From NCBI RefSeq assembly GCF_026341775.1, contig NZ_JAPEOB010000009.1, positions 1 to 50,703 on the forward strand: a stretch of 50,703 nt of DNA, given 5' to 3'. This document shows positions 6,358-14,026 of this stretch, in pieces. A program made the position numbers and the translations under genes. The notes under the pieces were generated by a model that was given only the letters and a program-made list of their open reading frames with translations, ran no database searches and had not been told where the DNA came from. Positions within the stretch are counted from its first letter, which is position 1; the number at the start of each line of letters is the position of its first letter. This DNA comes from Streptomyces sp. NBC_00654. GTDB lineage: Bacteria > Actinomycetota > Actinomycetes > Streptomycetales > Streptomycetaceae.

Positions 6358-7464
6358 ATGGGATCGCGCATCATGACCATGAAGCGGCAGGCGGCCGAAC
6401 TCGGCCGCATCCGCACCGGCTACAGCCGGCCCAACCCGAAGCCGAACGGGCGGCCGATCCCGGTCAAGTCCAAGACGTTCATCCTCACGTCGCACTCGCG
6501 CGAGTACGTCGCGGCCGCGGCCGAGCTGTACGGCGGCCGGGTCGAGCAGTGGACCCCGCAGGGGCAGCCCGTCGCGCAGTGGCGGGTCATCACCGAGGCG
6601 ACCGAGCTGCGGGCGATCCTGCCCGCCGGCGACCCGCTCGACCAGTCAAACGAGATGTGGACGGGCGGCGGCTGCGCGCGGCGCTGCGACGGCGTGACCG
6701 AGCGCCTGTCGGGCGACCCGTGCATCTGCCTCGCGCGGTACGGCGAGGACTGGCACGAGCGCCCCGCCGACGAGGTGTGCCGCCCGACGTCCCGCGTCGG
6801 CGTGTTCCTGCCCGATCTTCCCGACCTCGGCGTGTGGCGGATCGAGACGAAGTCGTATTACGCGGCCGACGCGCTCGCCGGCGGGCTCGACACCGTGCTG
6901 CAGGCGACGGGCGGCAAGGGCATGATGCCCGTCCGCATGTGGATCGAGCAGCGCAAGGCACTGCGCAAGGGCAAGACAAAGCAGTTCCAAGTGATCATGA
7001 TCGTGCCGTCGCTGCCGAAGCTGCGGCACGCCCTTACCGGTCCGATCAGCACGGCGGCCGCCCTCGATCCGGCAAGCCTCAATCGGCCCGCGATCGAGGC
7101 CGCGCCCGCCGAGCTGCCCGACTACCTCGCCGACGCCCGCGCGTGCCGTACGTCCGCCGAGGTGCGCGAGGTGTGGCACCGGGCGAACCGCGCCGGGCAC
7201 GTCGCCCGCGACGGGTCCGACGAGCTGTCGCGCGACCTCATGCGGATCGCCGAGGACATCGACAAGGGGATCGACCCGACGACGGGCGAGGTCGGCGACC
7301 AGGACGACGGCGGCGAGGGCGACGAACTCGGGCCGGACGACGACGGCGTGTACGACGTCGAGGTGCTCGGCGAGGGCGACCAGGACGCAACCGAACCGCC
7401 GACCGCGCAGCCCGCGACCTCATGGCCGGCGGCGGCGCAGCCCGGATCGGGGGCACGCCGATGA
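6358..7464 (+). CDS. Gp3-like protein (phiC31 recombination-directionality-factor family)
   Basis: The 368-residue product matches the remembered pattern of the Gp3-like family: KTFILTSHSREYVAAAAELY GG, then WRVITEATELRAILP, the cysteine cluster GGGCARRCDG (C106, C110) with CICLARYG, and the segment VWRIETKSYYAA. In phiC31 the family member gp3 binds the serine integrase and switches it to excision. Here the only integrase is a tyrosine recombinase, so this protein more likely has the general early DNA-metabolism role that related phages keep. An acidic tail of about 90 residues (GDQDDGGEGDELGPDDDG) is appended. Start ambiguity: ATG 6358, or GTG 6352 overlapping the preceding stop. The family call is from memory and was not searched. 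Confidence 0.75.
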   Translation: MGSRIMTMKRQAAELGRIRTGYSRPNPKPNGRPIPVKSKTFILTSHSREYVAAAAELYGGRVEQWTPQGQPVAQWRVITEATELRAILPAGDPLDQSNEMWTGGGCARRCDGVTERLSGDPCICLARYGEDWHERPADEVCRPTSRVGVFLPDLPDLGVWRIETKSYYAADALAGGLDTVLQATGGKGMMPVRMWIEQRKALRKGKTKQFQVIMIVPSLPKLRHALTGPISTAAALDPASLNRPAIEAAPAELPDYLADARACRTSAEVREVWHRANRAGHVARDGSDELSRDLMRIAEDIDKGIDPTTGEVGDQDDGGEGDELGPDDDGVYDVEVLGEGDQDATEPPTAQPATSWPAAAQPGSGARR

Positions 7465-8276
7465 CGTGGCACTTCGGCCGATGGTCCGCGTTCGATCTGG
7501 AGACGACGGGCGTCGACGTCGAGAACGACCGGATCGTGACCGGCGCTGTGCTCTCGCGCGGCGGCGGCATCGAGGCCGAGGCCGGCGAATGGCTCGCCGA
7601 CCCCGGTGTCGAGATCCCCGCCGAGGCGACCGAGGTACACAAGATCACGACCGAGCATGCGCGAGCGAAGGGTGACCCGGCGCGCGACGTCGTACGCGAG
7701 ATCGCCGCGGAACTCGCCGGGCAGGTGCTGCTCGCCGGCTCGGCGATCGTCGGGCACAACGTGTCGTACGACTTGACGCTGCTCGACCGCGAGTGCCGCC
7801 GGTACGAACTGCCGACCCTGCACGACCGGCTCGACGGCACCCCGCTGCACGTGATCGACACTCGCGTGCTCGACCAGCACGCCGACCAGTTCCGCAAGCG
7901 CCCGAGCGAGCAGCAAGGGGCGCGGCAGCTCGTCACGCTCGCGCAGGTCTACGGCGTGCCGTGGGACGACGAGGCGGCGCACGGCTGCTCGTTCGACGCA
8001 CTCGCCGCCGCACAGATCGCCCGCTCGATCGCGGAGATCGCACACACGCGGTGGCGTGACTTGCCCGAGCGGATCCAAGCGATCCGGCGGCCGCGGTTCT
8101 ACGCGTTCCGCGATCTCTCGCTCGCCGAGCTGCACGCCGCACAGATCGAGTGGGCGGCCGAGCAGGCGGCCGGGCTCGAAAAGCACTTCCGGAAGACAGA
8201 CCCGAACGCGGTCGTCGACCGCGCGTGGCCGCTGCGCCCGTGGGTCGAGCCGAGCACCGAAGGGGCACCCGCATGA
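7461..8276 (+). CDS. DnaQ-like DEDDh 3'-5' exonuclease
   Basis: The 271-residue protein carries the exonuclease motifs in order: Exo I FDLETTG (D12, E14), Exo II GHNVSYDLTLLD, and Exo III HGCSFDALAAAQ with the histidine that defines DEDDh enzymes. The first 190 residues are the catalytic fold. The C-terminal 80 residues are helical, with DLSLAELHAAQIEWAAEQ, and may contact a partner. It would trim or proofread 3' ends during phage replication or recombination. It is coupled to the Gp3-like gene (ATGA) and to the next gene. No phage DNA polymerase is seen, so it may act with the host polymerase or as a stand-alone nuclease. Confidence 0.88.
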   Translation: MTWHFGRWSAFDLETTGVDVENDRIVTGAVLSRGGGIEAEAGEWLADPGVEIPAEATEVHKITTEHARAKGDPARDVVREIAAELAGQVLLAGSAIVGHNVSYDLTLLDRECRRYELPTLHDRLDGTPLHVIDTRVLDQHADQFRKRPSEQQGARQLVTLAQVYGVPWDDEAAHGCSFDALAAAQIARSIAEIAHTRWRDLPERIQAIRRPRFYAFRDLSLAELHAAQIEWAAEQAAGLEKHFRKTDPNAVVDRAWPLRPWVEPSTEGAPA

Positions 8277-8743
8277 CCGACCGGAACATCATCGGATTCG
8301 ACGTCGACCGCAACGGCAGCGCCGTGATCGTGGTCGCGGTGCAGCGCGACGGCTCGTACACCGTGCGCACGCCGGGCGTGTGCAAGTCGCTCGCCGCCGA
8401 GCTGCTGCGCGGGATCGCCGACCGGCTCGACGCCGAACACGGCCCGTTCCCCTGCACCCCGGCGCCCGAGCAGCACGACCGGCCGCGCGAGGACCGGCCG
8501 GCCGACCCGCGCGGCGGCCGCCTCGACCGCGACCGCGGCGTGTACCGCGACCCCCGCGGGGACTCGTGGGACCTGTCGCTGTTGTGGGGCGACGAGTTCG
8601 ACCGCGAGTGGAAGTGGCACGGCAGCACTGACCGGCTCGGCGAGCCGCTGCTGCGGGCCGAGGACGACGGCGAGGTGCAGCCGCTCGGCGTGCTGCGCGC
8701 CCTGTACGGCCCGATCAGTCCGCGCTCGGGCGGTGCGGCATGA
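8273..8743 (+). CDS. Hypothetical phage protein
   Basis: Encodes 156 residues from an ATG overlapping the previous stop. The N-terminus is a strand-helix unit (SAVIVVAVQRDGSYTVRTPG followed by KSLAAELLRGIADRL). A charged linker (about residues 70-90) leads to a C-terminal part with GVYRDPRGDSWDLSLLWGDE. A similar Tyr-x-Asp ... Trp layout appears in small proteins that recur in Streptomyces phages (I recall them as phiSA1p31-related), but I am not certain. No catalytic motif is seen. It is tightly coupled to the exonuclease and resolvase genes. Confidence 0.65.
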   Translation: MTDRNIIGFDVDRNGSAVIVVAVQRDGSYTVRTPGVCKSLAAELLRGIADRLDAEHGPFPCTPAPEQHDRPREDRPADPRGGRLDRDRGVYRDPRGDSWDLSLLWGDEFDREWKWHGSTDRLGEPLLRAEDDGEVQPLGVLRALYGPISPRSGGAA

Positions 8744-9366
8744 CGCACTCGATCCCCGGACTGATCGCCGTGGGCGACGAGCCGCTGCTCGCCGACCGCC
8801 GCACCGGCAGCCCCGACGAGTTCCGCGTGTTCGGGCTCGACCTCTCAATCACCTCGACCGGCGTGTGCAGGCCCGACGGCTCGACGTTCCGGATCCGGAC
8901 CCGGCAGAAGGACGGACCGCGCCGGCTGCTGCACATCCGGGGGGCCCTGATCGCCGAGATCGCCGAGCACCGGCCGCACCTCGCCGTGATTGAGGATCTG
9001 CCGACCCGCATGCACCCGAGGTCGCTCAAGCCGATCGCCGCCCTGCACGGCGTCGTGCAAGCGCTGCTGCTCGACGCCGACGTGCCGTGGGCGTACGTGG
9101 CCCCGGCGACGTTGAAGAAGTACGCCGCCGACAACGGCGCCGCCTCGAAACGGGACATGACCGCGGCCGCGTTCCTCGCCGACGGCGCGCAGTTCGAGAA
9201 CGACGAGGGCGCCGACCAGGCCGACGCATGGTGGCTGCGCGCGGCCGGCTACGACTGGTGCGGGCTGCCGCGGTTCTCGATGCCGCAGGCGCAGCGCGAC
9301 GCCCTCGGCAAGGCGGATTGGCCCGACGCGTACGTGCAGCGCTACGTGATGGGGGCGGCCGCATGA
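8740..9366 (+). CDS. RuvC-like Holliday junction resolvase
   Basis: This 208-residue protein shows the RNase H-like RuvC core: Asp34 in FGLDLSITSTGVC, Glu85 in HLAVIEDL, the helix LHGVVQALLLDADVP, and a closing acidic pair in GADQADAWWLRAA (D159/D162). These four acids bind the metal ions that cut four-way junctions. In actinophages such proteins resolve recombination intermediates before packaging. A 30-residue N-terminal extension precedes the core. The gene is coupled to both neighbours and belongs to the recombination set with the PD-(D/E)XK and DnaQ-like nucleases. Confidence 0.88.
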   Translation: MTHSIPGLIAVGDEPLLADRRTGSPDEFRVFGLDLSITSTGVCRPDGSTFRIRTRQKDGPRRLLHIRGALIAEIAEHRPHLAVIEDLPTRMHPRSLKPIAALHGVVQALLLDADVPWAYVAPATLKKYAADNGAASKRDMTAAAFLADGAQFENDEGADQADAWWLRAAGYDWCGLPRFSMPQAQRDALGKADWPDAYVQRYVMGAAA

Positions 9367-10472
9367 TCGTCGAGGGATTCGGGGGGCCCGGCGGTTGGGC
9401 CGTCGCACTCAAGCGGCGCGGCGCGCGGCACGTCGGTATGGAGACCGACCGCGACGCGTGCGCCACGCGTGCCGCGGCCGGCCACCCGACGATCCGGTGT
9501 GACGTGACCGCCTACCCGACCGCCCCGTTCCGCGACCGGATCACGGGCAAGGTCGACTCACCGGTGTGCACGCCGTACTCGCGCGCCGGGAAGGGGCTCG
9601 GAAAGGTCGATCAGCCGGTCGTCGCGCAGGCGATTGACGACCTCGCGCACGGCCGGGACACCCGCGCCGCGCTGCGGGCCGAGTGCGCCGACAAGCTGTC
9701 GATCCTGGCGGCCGAGCCGATGCGGTGGCATCACGACCTGCGCCCCGAGTGGATCGTGATGGAACAGGTGCCCGACGTGCTGCCGCTGTGGCAGCAGTAC
9801 GTCGAGGTGCTCACCCGCTGGGGGTACTCGGCGTCGGCGCGCGTGCTGAACGCTGCCGACTACGGCGTGCCGCAGACCCGTCGCCGGGCGGTTCTCGCCG
9901 CCTCGCGGATCCGCGAGGTCGTGTGGCCCGAGCCGACGCACTACGACCCGGCACGCGGCGATTGGTTGTGGGGGACGCCGTGGGTGTCGATGGCCGAGGC
10001 GCTCGGGCTGCCGCCCGGCGTGGTGGTGAACACCCGCGGTGACCGGCCGAAGGACGAGCGGGGGCGGGCGGCGGGCGGGAACGAGTTCCCGGCCGACGGC
10101 CCGAGTAACGCCCTTACTGGCCGGGCCCGTTCCTGGAAACTCCGCTCCGGTCAAGTCTGGAAGTCGCGCCCCGATCAGCCCGTCGAGCGGTACGAACGCG
10201 CGATCAGCGCACCCGCTTTCACCATCACCGGGTCGGCGATCAGTTGCAAATGGGTGGGCGACGGCATCGAGGAGCGCAACCTTTCGTTGGCGGAAGCGGC
10301 GACTCTCCAGACGTTCCCGGCCGGGCACCCGTTCCACGGAACCCGCACCTCGCAGTTCAGGCAGGTCGGGAACGCGATACCGCCACTGCTCGCCGAGGTC
10401 GTGTTCGAGGCCGCGGCCGGCCCGGTAGTCGATCGGGACGGCAGCGAGCTACGCGTCGAGGTCGCGGTATGA
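9363..10472 (+). CDS. DNA (cytosine-5) methyltransferase, orphan
   Basis: The 369-residue protein has the C5-methyltransferase motifs in order: motif I EGFGGPGGWAVALKRRG (SAM binding), motif IV with catalytic Cys69 in DSPVCTPYSRAG, motif VI MEQVPDVLPLW (Glu134), motif VIII QTRRRAV (171-175), a variable target-recognition region, motif IX SLAEAATLQTFP, and motif X RQVGNAIPPLLA. Val replaces the usual second Pro before the catalytic Cys; the nucleophile itself is kept. No restriction enzyme lies nearby, so it probably protects phage DNA from host restriction or marks its own sites. The recognition sequence cannot be predicted. Start ATG overlaps the resolvase stop. Confidence 0.9.
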   Translation: MIVEGFGGPGGWAVALKRRGARHVGMETDRDACATRAAAGHPTIRCDVTAYPTAPFRDRITGKVDSPVCTPYSRAGKGLGKVDQPVVAQAIDDLAHGRDTRAALRAECADKLSILAAEPMRWHHDLRPEWIVMEQVPDVLPLWQQYVEVLTRWGYSASARVLNAADYGVPQTRRRAVLAASRIREVVWPEPTHYDPARGDWLWGTPWVSMAEALGLPPGVVVNTRGDRPKDERGRAAGGNEFPADGPSNALTGRARSWKLRSGQVWKSRPDQPVERYERAISAPAFTITGSAISCKWVGDGIEERNLSLAEAATLQTFPAGHPFHGTRTSQFRQVGNAIPPLLAEVVFEAAAGPVVDRDGSELRVEVAV

Positions 10473-10675
10473 GGCGCCGCTGCGCCGCGGCCGGCGCCCC
10501 CACCATCCCCGGCACGGCTGTGAAGCCGCGCCGCCGGACGTCCGACGAGATCACCGCGGCGATGTCGCGGCCGGTTCCGCCGGTCCCTGATCAGGGCGAC
10601 CTCGTCGAGCACTGGCGCGACTGCGGGTTGCTCGACGACGAGGCGGTCGACGCCCTCGGCGGCGAGCAGCCGTGA
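10469..10675 (+). CDS. Small hypothetical protein
   Basis: A 68-residue frame starts at an ATG overlapping the methyltransferase stop and ends overlapping the next GTG. It has a basic, proline-rich start (KPRRRTSDEITAAMSRP) and an acidic helical end (LVEHWRDCGLLDDEAVDALG). No family is recognised. The coupling at both ends and normal third-position GC support a real gene. Confidence 0.55.
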   Translation: MRRRCAAAGAPTIPGTAVKPRRRTSDEITAAMSRPVPPVPDQGDLVEHWRDCGLLDDEAVDALGGEQP

Positions 10676-10947
10676 AGGGGCTCGGGCCGACCATCGGCAA
10701 CCCGCACCCCGGCTACGGGCTGCGGGTCCGCCTCGACAGCAACAAGGCGAAGAGCCTCGCCTCGGGCGACTTCACGTGCCCGTGCGGGCACGCCGAGGAC
10801 GCCGTCGGATACGCCGAGGTCGAGTTGCTCGCCGTCCGCTACGGCCGGCACCGCCGCGACGAGTGCCCGATCCCCGAGGTCAGAGAAGAAGGCGCACGCC
10901 AGTACGCCGCTCTTGAGCGGTCCATGAAGAAGAAGCGAAGGAAGTGA
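10672..10947 (+). CDS. Small zinc-binding-like protein
   Basis: The 91-residue product has FTCPCGHAEDAVG with three potential metal ligands and a downstream RRDECPIPEV, a spacing seen in small zinc ribbons. The C-terminus is a strongly basic tail (SMKKKRRK). A nucleic-acid-binding adaptor is likely from composition only. The GTG start overlaps the preceding stop. It is followed after seven bases by the next early gene. Confidence 0.65.
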   Translation: MKGLGPTIGNPHPGYGLRVRLDSNKAKSLASGDFTCPCGHAEDAVGYAEVELLAVRYGRHRRDECPIPEVREEGARQYAALERSMKKKRRK

Positions 10948-10954
10948 CTCACCC

Positions 10955-11398
10955 ATGCCGAGGCTGAACGAAGATGCCGAGGTCGAGGTCAAGCTCGACA
11001 GTGCCGGCGCGATGCTGCAGCAGGCGATTCCCGCGATCCTGCGCCGCGGGCTGTTCGAGGCGCCCGGATCGAGGATCGTCGCGGTCGTCGAGTTCGCGAG
11101 TACGACGTACACCGGGCACGCGGCCGACGAGGACAAAGACCCGCAGGTAAAGCTCAGGGTCAAGCTCGCCGAGGTCGCCACCGAGGGCGACACGATACGG
11201 CTGCTGCGCGAGGTGCAGCGCGCCATGTACCGGCAGCGCAAGATGAACGGCACGCTCGACGAGATCGGGCCCGGCTCGCAGGACGTCGAGGCGACCGTCG
11301 CCGCGCTGCTCGCCGAGCAGCCGACCGAGGTCGAGTTCGAGGTGCACGAGGAACGCAAGCGTGCGCAGCGAGGCGGAAACCGAGCCGAGCAGTTCTGA
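10955..11398 (+). CDS. Hypothetical early protein
   Basis: This 147-residue protein predicts an N-terminal strand (EVEVKLDSAGAMLQQAIPAI), a hydrophobic beta pair (SRIVAVVEFASTTYTG, VKLRVKLAEVA) and a C-terminal helical section. The order resembles a small single-domain nucleic-acid or protein-binding fold, but no family is recognised. Its stop and the following start overlap as TGATG, showing coupling. The weak ribosome site (GGAAGTG with spacing near ten) fits the position at the end of the preceding gene. Confidence 0.65.
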   Translation: MPRLNEDAEVEVKLDSAGAMLQQAIPAILRRGLFEAPGSRIVAVVEFASTTYTGHAADEDKDPQVKLRVKLAEVATEGDTIRLLREVQRAMYRQRKMNGTLDEIGPGSQDVEATVAALLAEQPTEVEFEVHEERKRAQRGGNRAEQF

Positions 11399-11772
11399 TG
11401 CCCCGCCCCCCGAGCAGCAGTGGCGGCGCTCGTCGTGAGCGCTGCCGCTGCGGCCGCACCGTACTGCGGCAGCTCGTCGGCAACCGTGCGGCGCTCGCTG
11501 TGACCGCCGACGCCGACGAACTGACCGCCGCGGCGGCCGCGTTGCTGCGCGAGCCGAACCGGCTCGACTGGTGTGTACGCACCTCGGCGGGCGGACCCGA
11601 CCTGCAGTGGGCCGACTGCCACCGACGCAAGGCGGAGTGCACCCGCCCGCACGTGATCGACCATCAGTGCACGGCGCCCCCCGGCACTGGCGCCCACGCC
11701 CACGGGCGCGGGCGAGGCGGGCGCCGCCCCCGTACGACCTCGGTTCCCGAGGGACAGCTCACCCTCGGATAG
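11398..11772 (+). CDS. Small cysteine-rich protein interrupted by the dispersed palindrome
   Basis: Encodes 124 residues starting at the ATG overlapping the previous stop. Cysteine pairs at RERCRCGRTVLRQLV and in WCVRTS, DCHRRKAECTRPH suggest metal binding. From residue about 97 the frame enters the 25-bp palindromic repeat (encoding AHAHGRGRG), followed by a low-complexity tail. The repeat therefore lies in a disordered C-terminus. It precedes the replication initiator by ten bases. Function unknown. Confidence 0.6.
   Translation: MPRPPSSSGGARRERCRCGRTVLRQLVGNRAALAVTADADELTAAAAALLREPNRLDWCVRTSAGGPDLQWADCHRRKAECTRPHVIDHQCTAPPGTGAHAHGRGRGGRRPRTTSVPEGQLTLG
11690..11714. repeat. Dispersed palindrome, copy 2 (identical to copy 4)
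   Basis: The 25 bp here are identical to 32577-32601, over 20 kb away and in an unrelated gene. They are an imperfect version (two of twelve pairs mismatched) of the perfect palindrome at 2401-2422. Identity in different reading contexts shows the DNA word, not the peptide, is what is shared. Confidence 0.7.
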
Positions 11773-11782
11773 GAGAACCCCG

Positions 11783-12715
11783 ATGCCATGGTTCGTCGTT
11801 GACGACAACGCCCACAGCCACCCGAAGATGATCGCCGCCGGGAACGCGGCGCTCGGGTTGTGGCTGCGCTGCGGCGCCTACGCCGCACAGCACCTGACCG
11901 ACGGCATCGTGCCCGGCGTCATCGCGAAGATGTACGGCTCGAAGCCGCAGATCGCGAAGTTGGTCGCTGCCGGGCTGTGGCACGAACGCGGGCACTCGTG
12001 CAGGCACCCGAAGTGCGCGCAGCCGGCGCCCGGCGACTTTTTCATTCACGACTACCTCGCCCCGTACAACCCGTCGCGCGCCGAGGTAGAGAGCAAGCGC
12101 GAGCGGGCTGCAGAGAAGAAGCGGCGGCAGCGCGCCGTGCAAGATCCGCTGCCGAACCGTGGCGGATTCGCCGACGGTCTGAACGAGAACCGCGGACGAT
12201 TCGACGACGATTCGTCGACGGACCGTACGCCGGAATATGACGACTACGCAGGTCGCGGCGGTGCGTCCCCTGGGGACAGCTCGGGGACTCGTGCGCACGC
12301 GAACCCCTCCCCTCCCCTCCCCTCCCACGAGGGGGGTGAAGGTAGAGAGGCACCTGCAGGCGGTATGCGCGGCCGGGCGGCTCTCTCTCAGATCGCCGCC
12401 GACTGGCAGCCGAGCGACGACGACGTGCGCGCCGCGCAGCTCGCCCGCGCCGACAGCGGCCGCGAGCAGCTCACCGGGCAGCAGATCGACGCCGTCACCC
12501 GCAAGTTCCGGCAGCGCATGCTCGACGACCAGGTGCGCGCCGCCGGGTTCGGCGGCCGCTGGCAGCAGTGGGCCGAGAACGAGCGCACCGAGGCGGCGCA
12601 GGGGCCGGGCGGCGTCGTCGTCCCCTTCGCGCAGCAGCCCATGACCAAGTCACAGCAGCAGCGCGCCGGGCTCGACCGGCTGCGCGAGCGCCTGAACGGA
12701 GGTACCGCGTCGTGA
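11783..12715 (+). CDS. Replication initiator (HTH, DnaD/replisome-organiser-like)
   Basis: The 310-residue protein begins with a winged-helix region (PWFVVDDNAHSHPKMIAAG through YAAQHLTDGIVPGVIAKMYG), a possible metal site (CRHPKC) and a coiled helix (SRAEVESKRERAAEKKRRQR). A low-complexity linker of roughly 70 residues (about 118-195) follows. The C-terminal helical domain (ALSQIAADWQPSDDDVRAAQ ... GRWQQWAENERT) has the Trp-rich helical form of DnaT-like loader-binding domains. Such two-domain proteins open phage origins and recruit the helicase. The linker DNA contains eight units phased at 11 bp, as lambda ori lies in the O gene. RBS is AGGAG at 11772-11776, six bases before the ATG. The next gene probably helps it. 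Confidence 0.8.
   Translation: MPWFVVDDNAHSHPKMIAAGNAALGLWLRCGAYAAQHLTDGIVPGVIAKMYGSKPQIAKLVAAGLWHERGHSCRHPKCAQPAPGDFFIHDYLAPYNPSRAEVESKRERAAEKKRRQRAVQDPLPNRGGFADGLNENRGRFDDDSSTDRTPEYDDYAGRGGASPGDSSGTRAHANPSPPLPSHEGGEGREAPAGGMRGRAALSQIAADWQPSDDDVRAAQLARADSGREQLTGQQIDAVTRKFRQRMLDDQVRAAGFGGRWQQWAENERTEAAQGPGGVVVPFAQQPMTKSQQQRAGLDRLRERLNGGTAS
12143..12365. repeat. Origin-like element A: phased 11-bp iterons inside the initiator gene
   Basis: Eight units start exactly 11 bp apart at 12143, 12154, 12165, 12176, 12187, 12198, 12209 and 12220, with first six bases GATCCG, GAACCG, GATTCG, GGTCTG, GAACCG, GATTCG, GATTCG, GGACCG (consensus GANNCG). Eleven is not a multiple of three, so protein repeats cannot explain it. 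Then follow TACGCAGGTC (12245), a GTCCCCTGGGGAC palindrome (12265-12277), a CCCCT tandem tract, GGGGGGTG and GCACCTGCAGG. The same order recurs at 23251-23446. Helically phased iterons next to palindromes fit a replication origin; function is inferred. Confidence 0.7.
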
Positions 12716-13215
12716 CCCTTGACGAGACCCTCGAACTGCTCTCGCAGATCTCCCTCGTCGACGACCGAGTCGTGAAGGTGAACGAGACCGAGCAGGCTGC
12801 GCAGCTCACGATGTGGGCGGCGATCCTGCGCGACGTCCCCCTCGACTTCGCCGGCCGGGCGGTCGGCGACCACTACGCCGAGTCGGCGTGGGCGGTCATG
12901 CCGAAAGACATCGCCGCCCGGTGGCGCACCGAGGCTCGCCGCCGGCTCGACCGGCACGTCGGCACCTTCGAGCCGACCTCGCACCCGCACCTCGACCCCG
13001 ACAACATCCCCGGCTACCGGGCGGCGCTGCGGGCCGAACGCGAGGGCGTACGCCGCGGCGGCGCCGATCCGGTAGAGCTGCGGGCGCTGCTCACCGGATC
13101 CGAGCCGGCGGCCGCCGGTCGTCCGAACGACACGTACCTGCAGGCTCGCGAGGCGGTACGGGCTGCCCGCGAGGCTGCGCGCACCGCACCCCAGGAATGC
13201 GAGGTGTCCTCGTGA
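12712..13215 (+). CDS. Replication-associated protein downstream of the initiator
   Basis: This 167-residue acidic helical protein starts at a GTG with GGAGG nine bases upstream, overlapping the initiator stop. The N-terminal half (LDETLELLSQISLVDDRVVK, then AQLTMWAAILRDVPLDFAGR, AVMPKDIAARWRTEA) resembles the small proteins that follow initiators in actinophage replication modules and could be a helicase-loader or initiator partner. The C-terminal half is charged and Ala-rich. No Walker motif is present, so it is not an ATPase-type loader. The role comes from position only. Confidence 0.65.
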   Translation: MTLDETLELLSQISLVDDRVVKVNETEQAAQLTMWAAILRDVPLDFAGRAVGDHYAESAWAVMPKDIAARWRTEARRRLDRHVGTFEPTSHPHLDPDNIPGYRAALRAEREGVRRGGADPVELRALLTGSEPAAAGRPNDTYLQAREAVRAAREAARTAPQECEVSS

Positions 13216-13442
13216 AGGTGTCCGTCGACAAGCAGCTCGCCGAGACCGTGCCCGACGGCACGTTCGGCGGCGCCCGACCCCGACCCCGCCGCGGCCGCGC
13301 CCGCGAGCAGCAGCGCCGCAAGCCGGACCCCGACGCCGCGCGCCACTGGGCAGAACTCGGCGCCGCTGTCGCCGAGATCGATCACTCGAACGGCTACGGC
13401 GTGAACAACCGCTACCGACAGACCAGGGAGACAGCAGCATGA
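13212..13442 (+). CDS. Small basic hypothetical protein
   Basis: A 76-residue frame starting with GTG coupled to the previous stop. The middle is strongly basic (RPRPRRGRAREQQRRKPDP) and the C-terminal part is helical. Composition suggests nucleic-acid contact. It overlaps the following ATG (ATGA). No family is recognised. Confidence 0.6.
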   Translation: MKVSVDKQLAETVPDGTFGGARPRPRRGRAREQQRRKPDPDAARHWAELGAAVAEIDHSNGYGVNNRYRQTRETAA

Positions 13443-14026
13443 CCGAGAAGCCAATGACCGCCGTCGAGGCGCTGCTCGCGTTCGCCCGTCGCGTCGTCGA
13501 CGACGAGGCCGCGCGGGCACTGCTCGACGAGGCCACCCTCGAACTCACCGGGCGCCGCGTCGTACGCCCCGATCAGCAGCTCGTGCCGCTGCGGTTCACC
13601 CTGCGCCGTCATCACGACGTGAGCGGAGTGAGCGGCGACGGGTCGGTCGCCGACGGCGTGCTGTGGCCGGACGGAACCGCGAACGTCCGGTGGCGCGGCG
13701 AGCACCCCTCGGCCGTGTTCTGGGACCGGGGGCGCGTGTCGGTCGAGTTCATCCACGGACATCAGGGCGCGACCGAGATCGTGCTCGTCGACCAGGACGA
13801 CGAGCAGGTACTGCCCATGCCCATGGGCGTGGGCGATAAGGTGGGCGCCGCCCCGCTCGTCGTTCGACGCGTCCTCGAACACGCCCTACGCCGTCCCGTT
13901 CCGTGCCCGAAGTGCGAGCGCACCTCTCAGTGCAGGTGCATCGCCGACCGGACCGAGGCCCGCATCGACGTCGTGCTCGGCGCCCTCGCCCCATGGCTCA
14001 ACACCGGTACAGGAGAGGCGGCATGA
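13439..14026 (+). CDS. Phage protein with a beta-rich actinophage domain
   Basis: The 195-residue product has an N-terminal helical unit, then a conserved-looking beta region (SVADGVLWPDGTANVRWRGE, then SAVFWDRGRVSVEFIHGHQG and ATEIVLVD). This resembles a domain common in actinophage early genes in which strands end in GHGGAT-like sequence. Its function is unknown. The 22-bp dispersed palindrome interrupts the linker (VLPMPMGVGD) after it. A cysteine cluster (CPKCERTSQCRC) near residue 160 may bind zinc. It is coupled to both neighbours. Confidence 0.7.
   Translation: MTEKPMTAVEALLAFARRVVDDEAARALLDEATLELTGRRVVRPDQQLVPLRFTLRRHHDVSGVSGDGSVADGVLWPDGTANVRWRGEHPSAVFWDRGRVSVEFIHGHQGATEIVLVDQDDEQVLPMPMGVGDKVGAAPLVVRRVLEHALRRPVPCPKCERTSQCRCIADRTEARIDVVLGALAPWLNTGTGEAA
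13813..13834. repeat. Dispersed palindrome, copy 3
   Basis: GCCCATGCCCATGGGCGTGG plus two bases is the 2401-2422 palindrome with a single base change, again preceded by CT and followed by G. It sits in the linker of the 13439 gene between its beta domain and cysteine cluster. Confidence 0.65.

Noticed and set aside
6358..7464. Gp3-like gene taken as evidence for a serine integrase
   Set aside because: No large serine recombinase (catalytic Ser motif plus zinc-ribbon C-terminus) is found anywhere in the window.
12301..12341. CCCCT repeats considered as a CRISPR or simple minisatellite
   Set aside because: Units are only five bases, with no spacers; they belong to the duplicated origin-like element.
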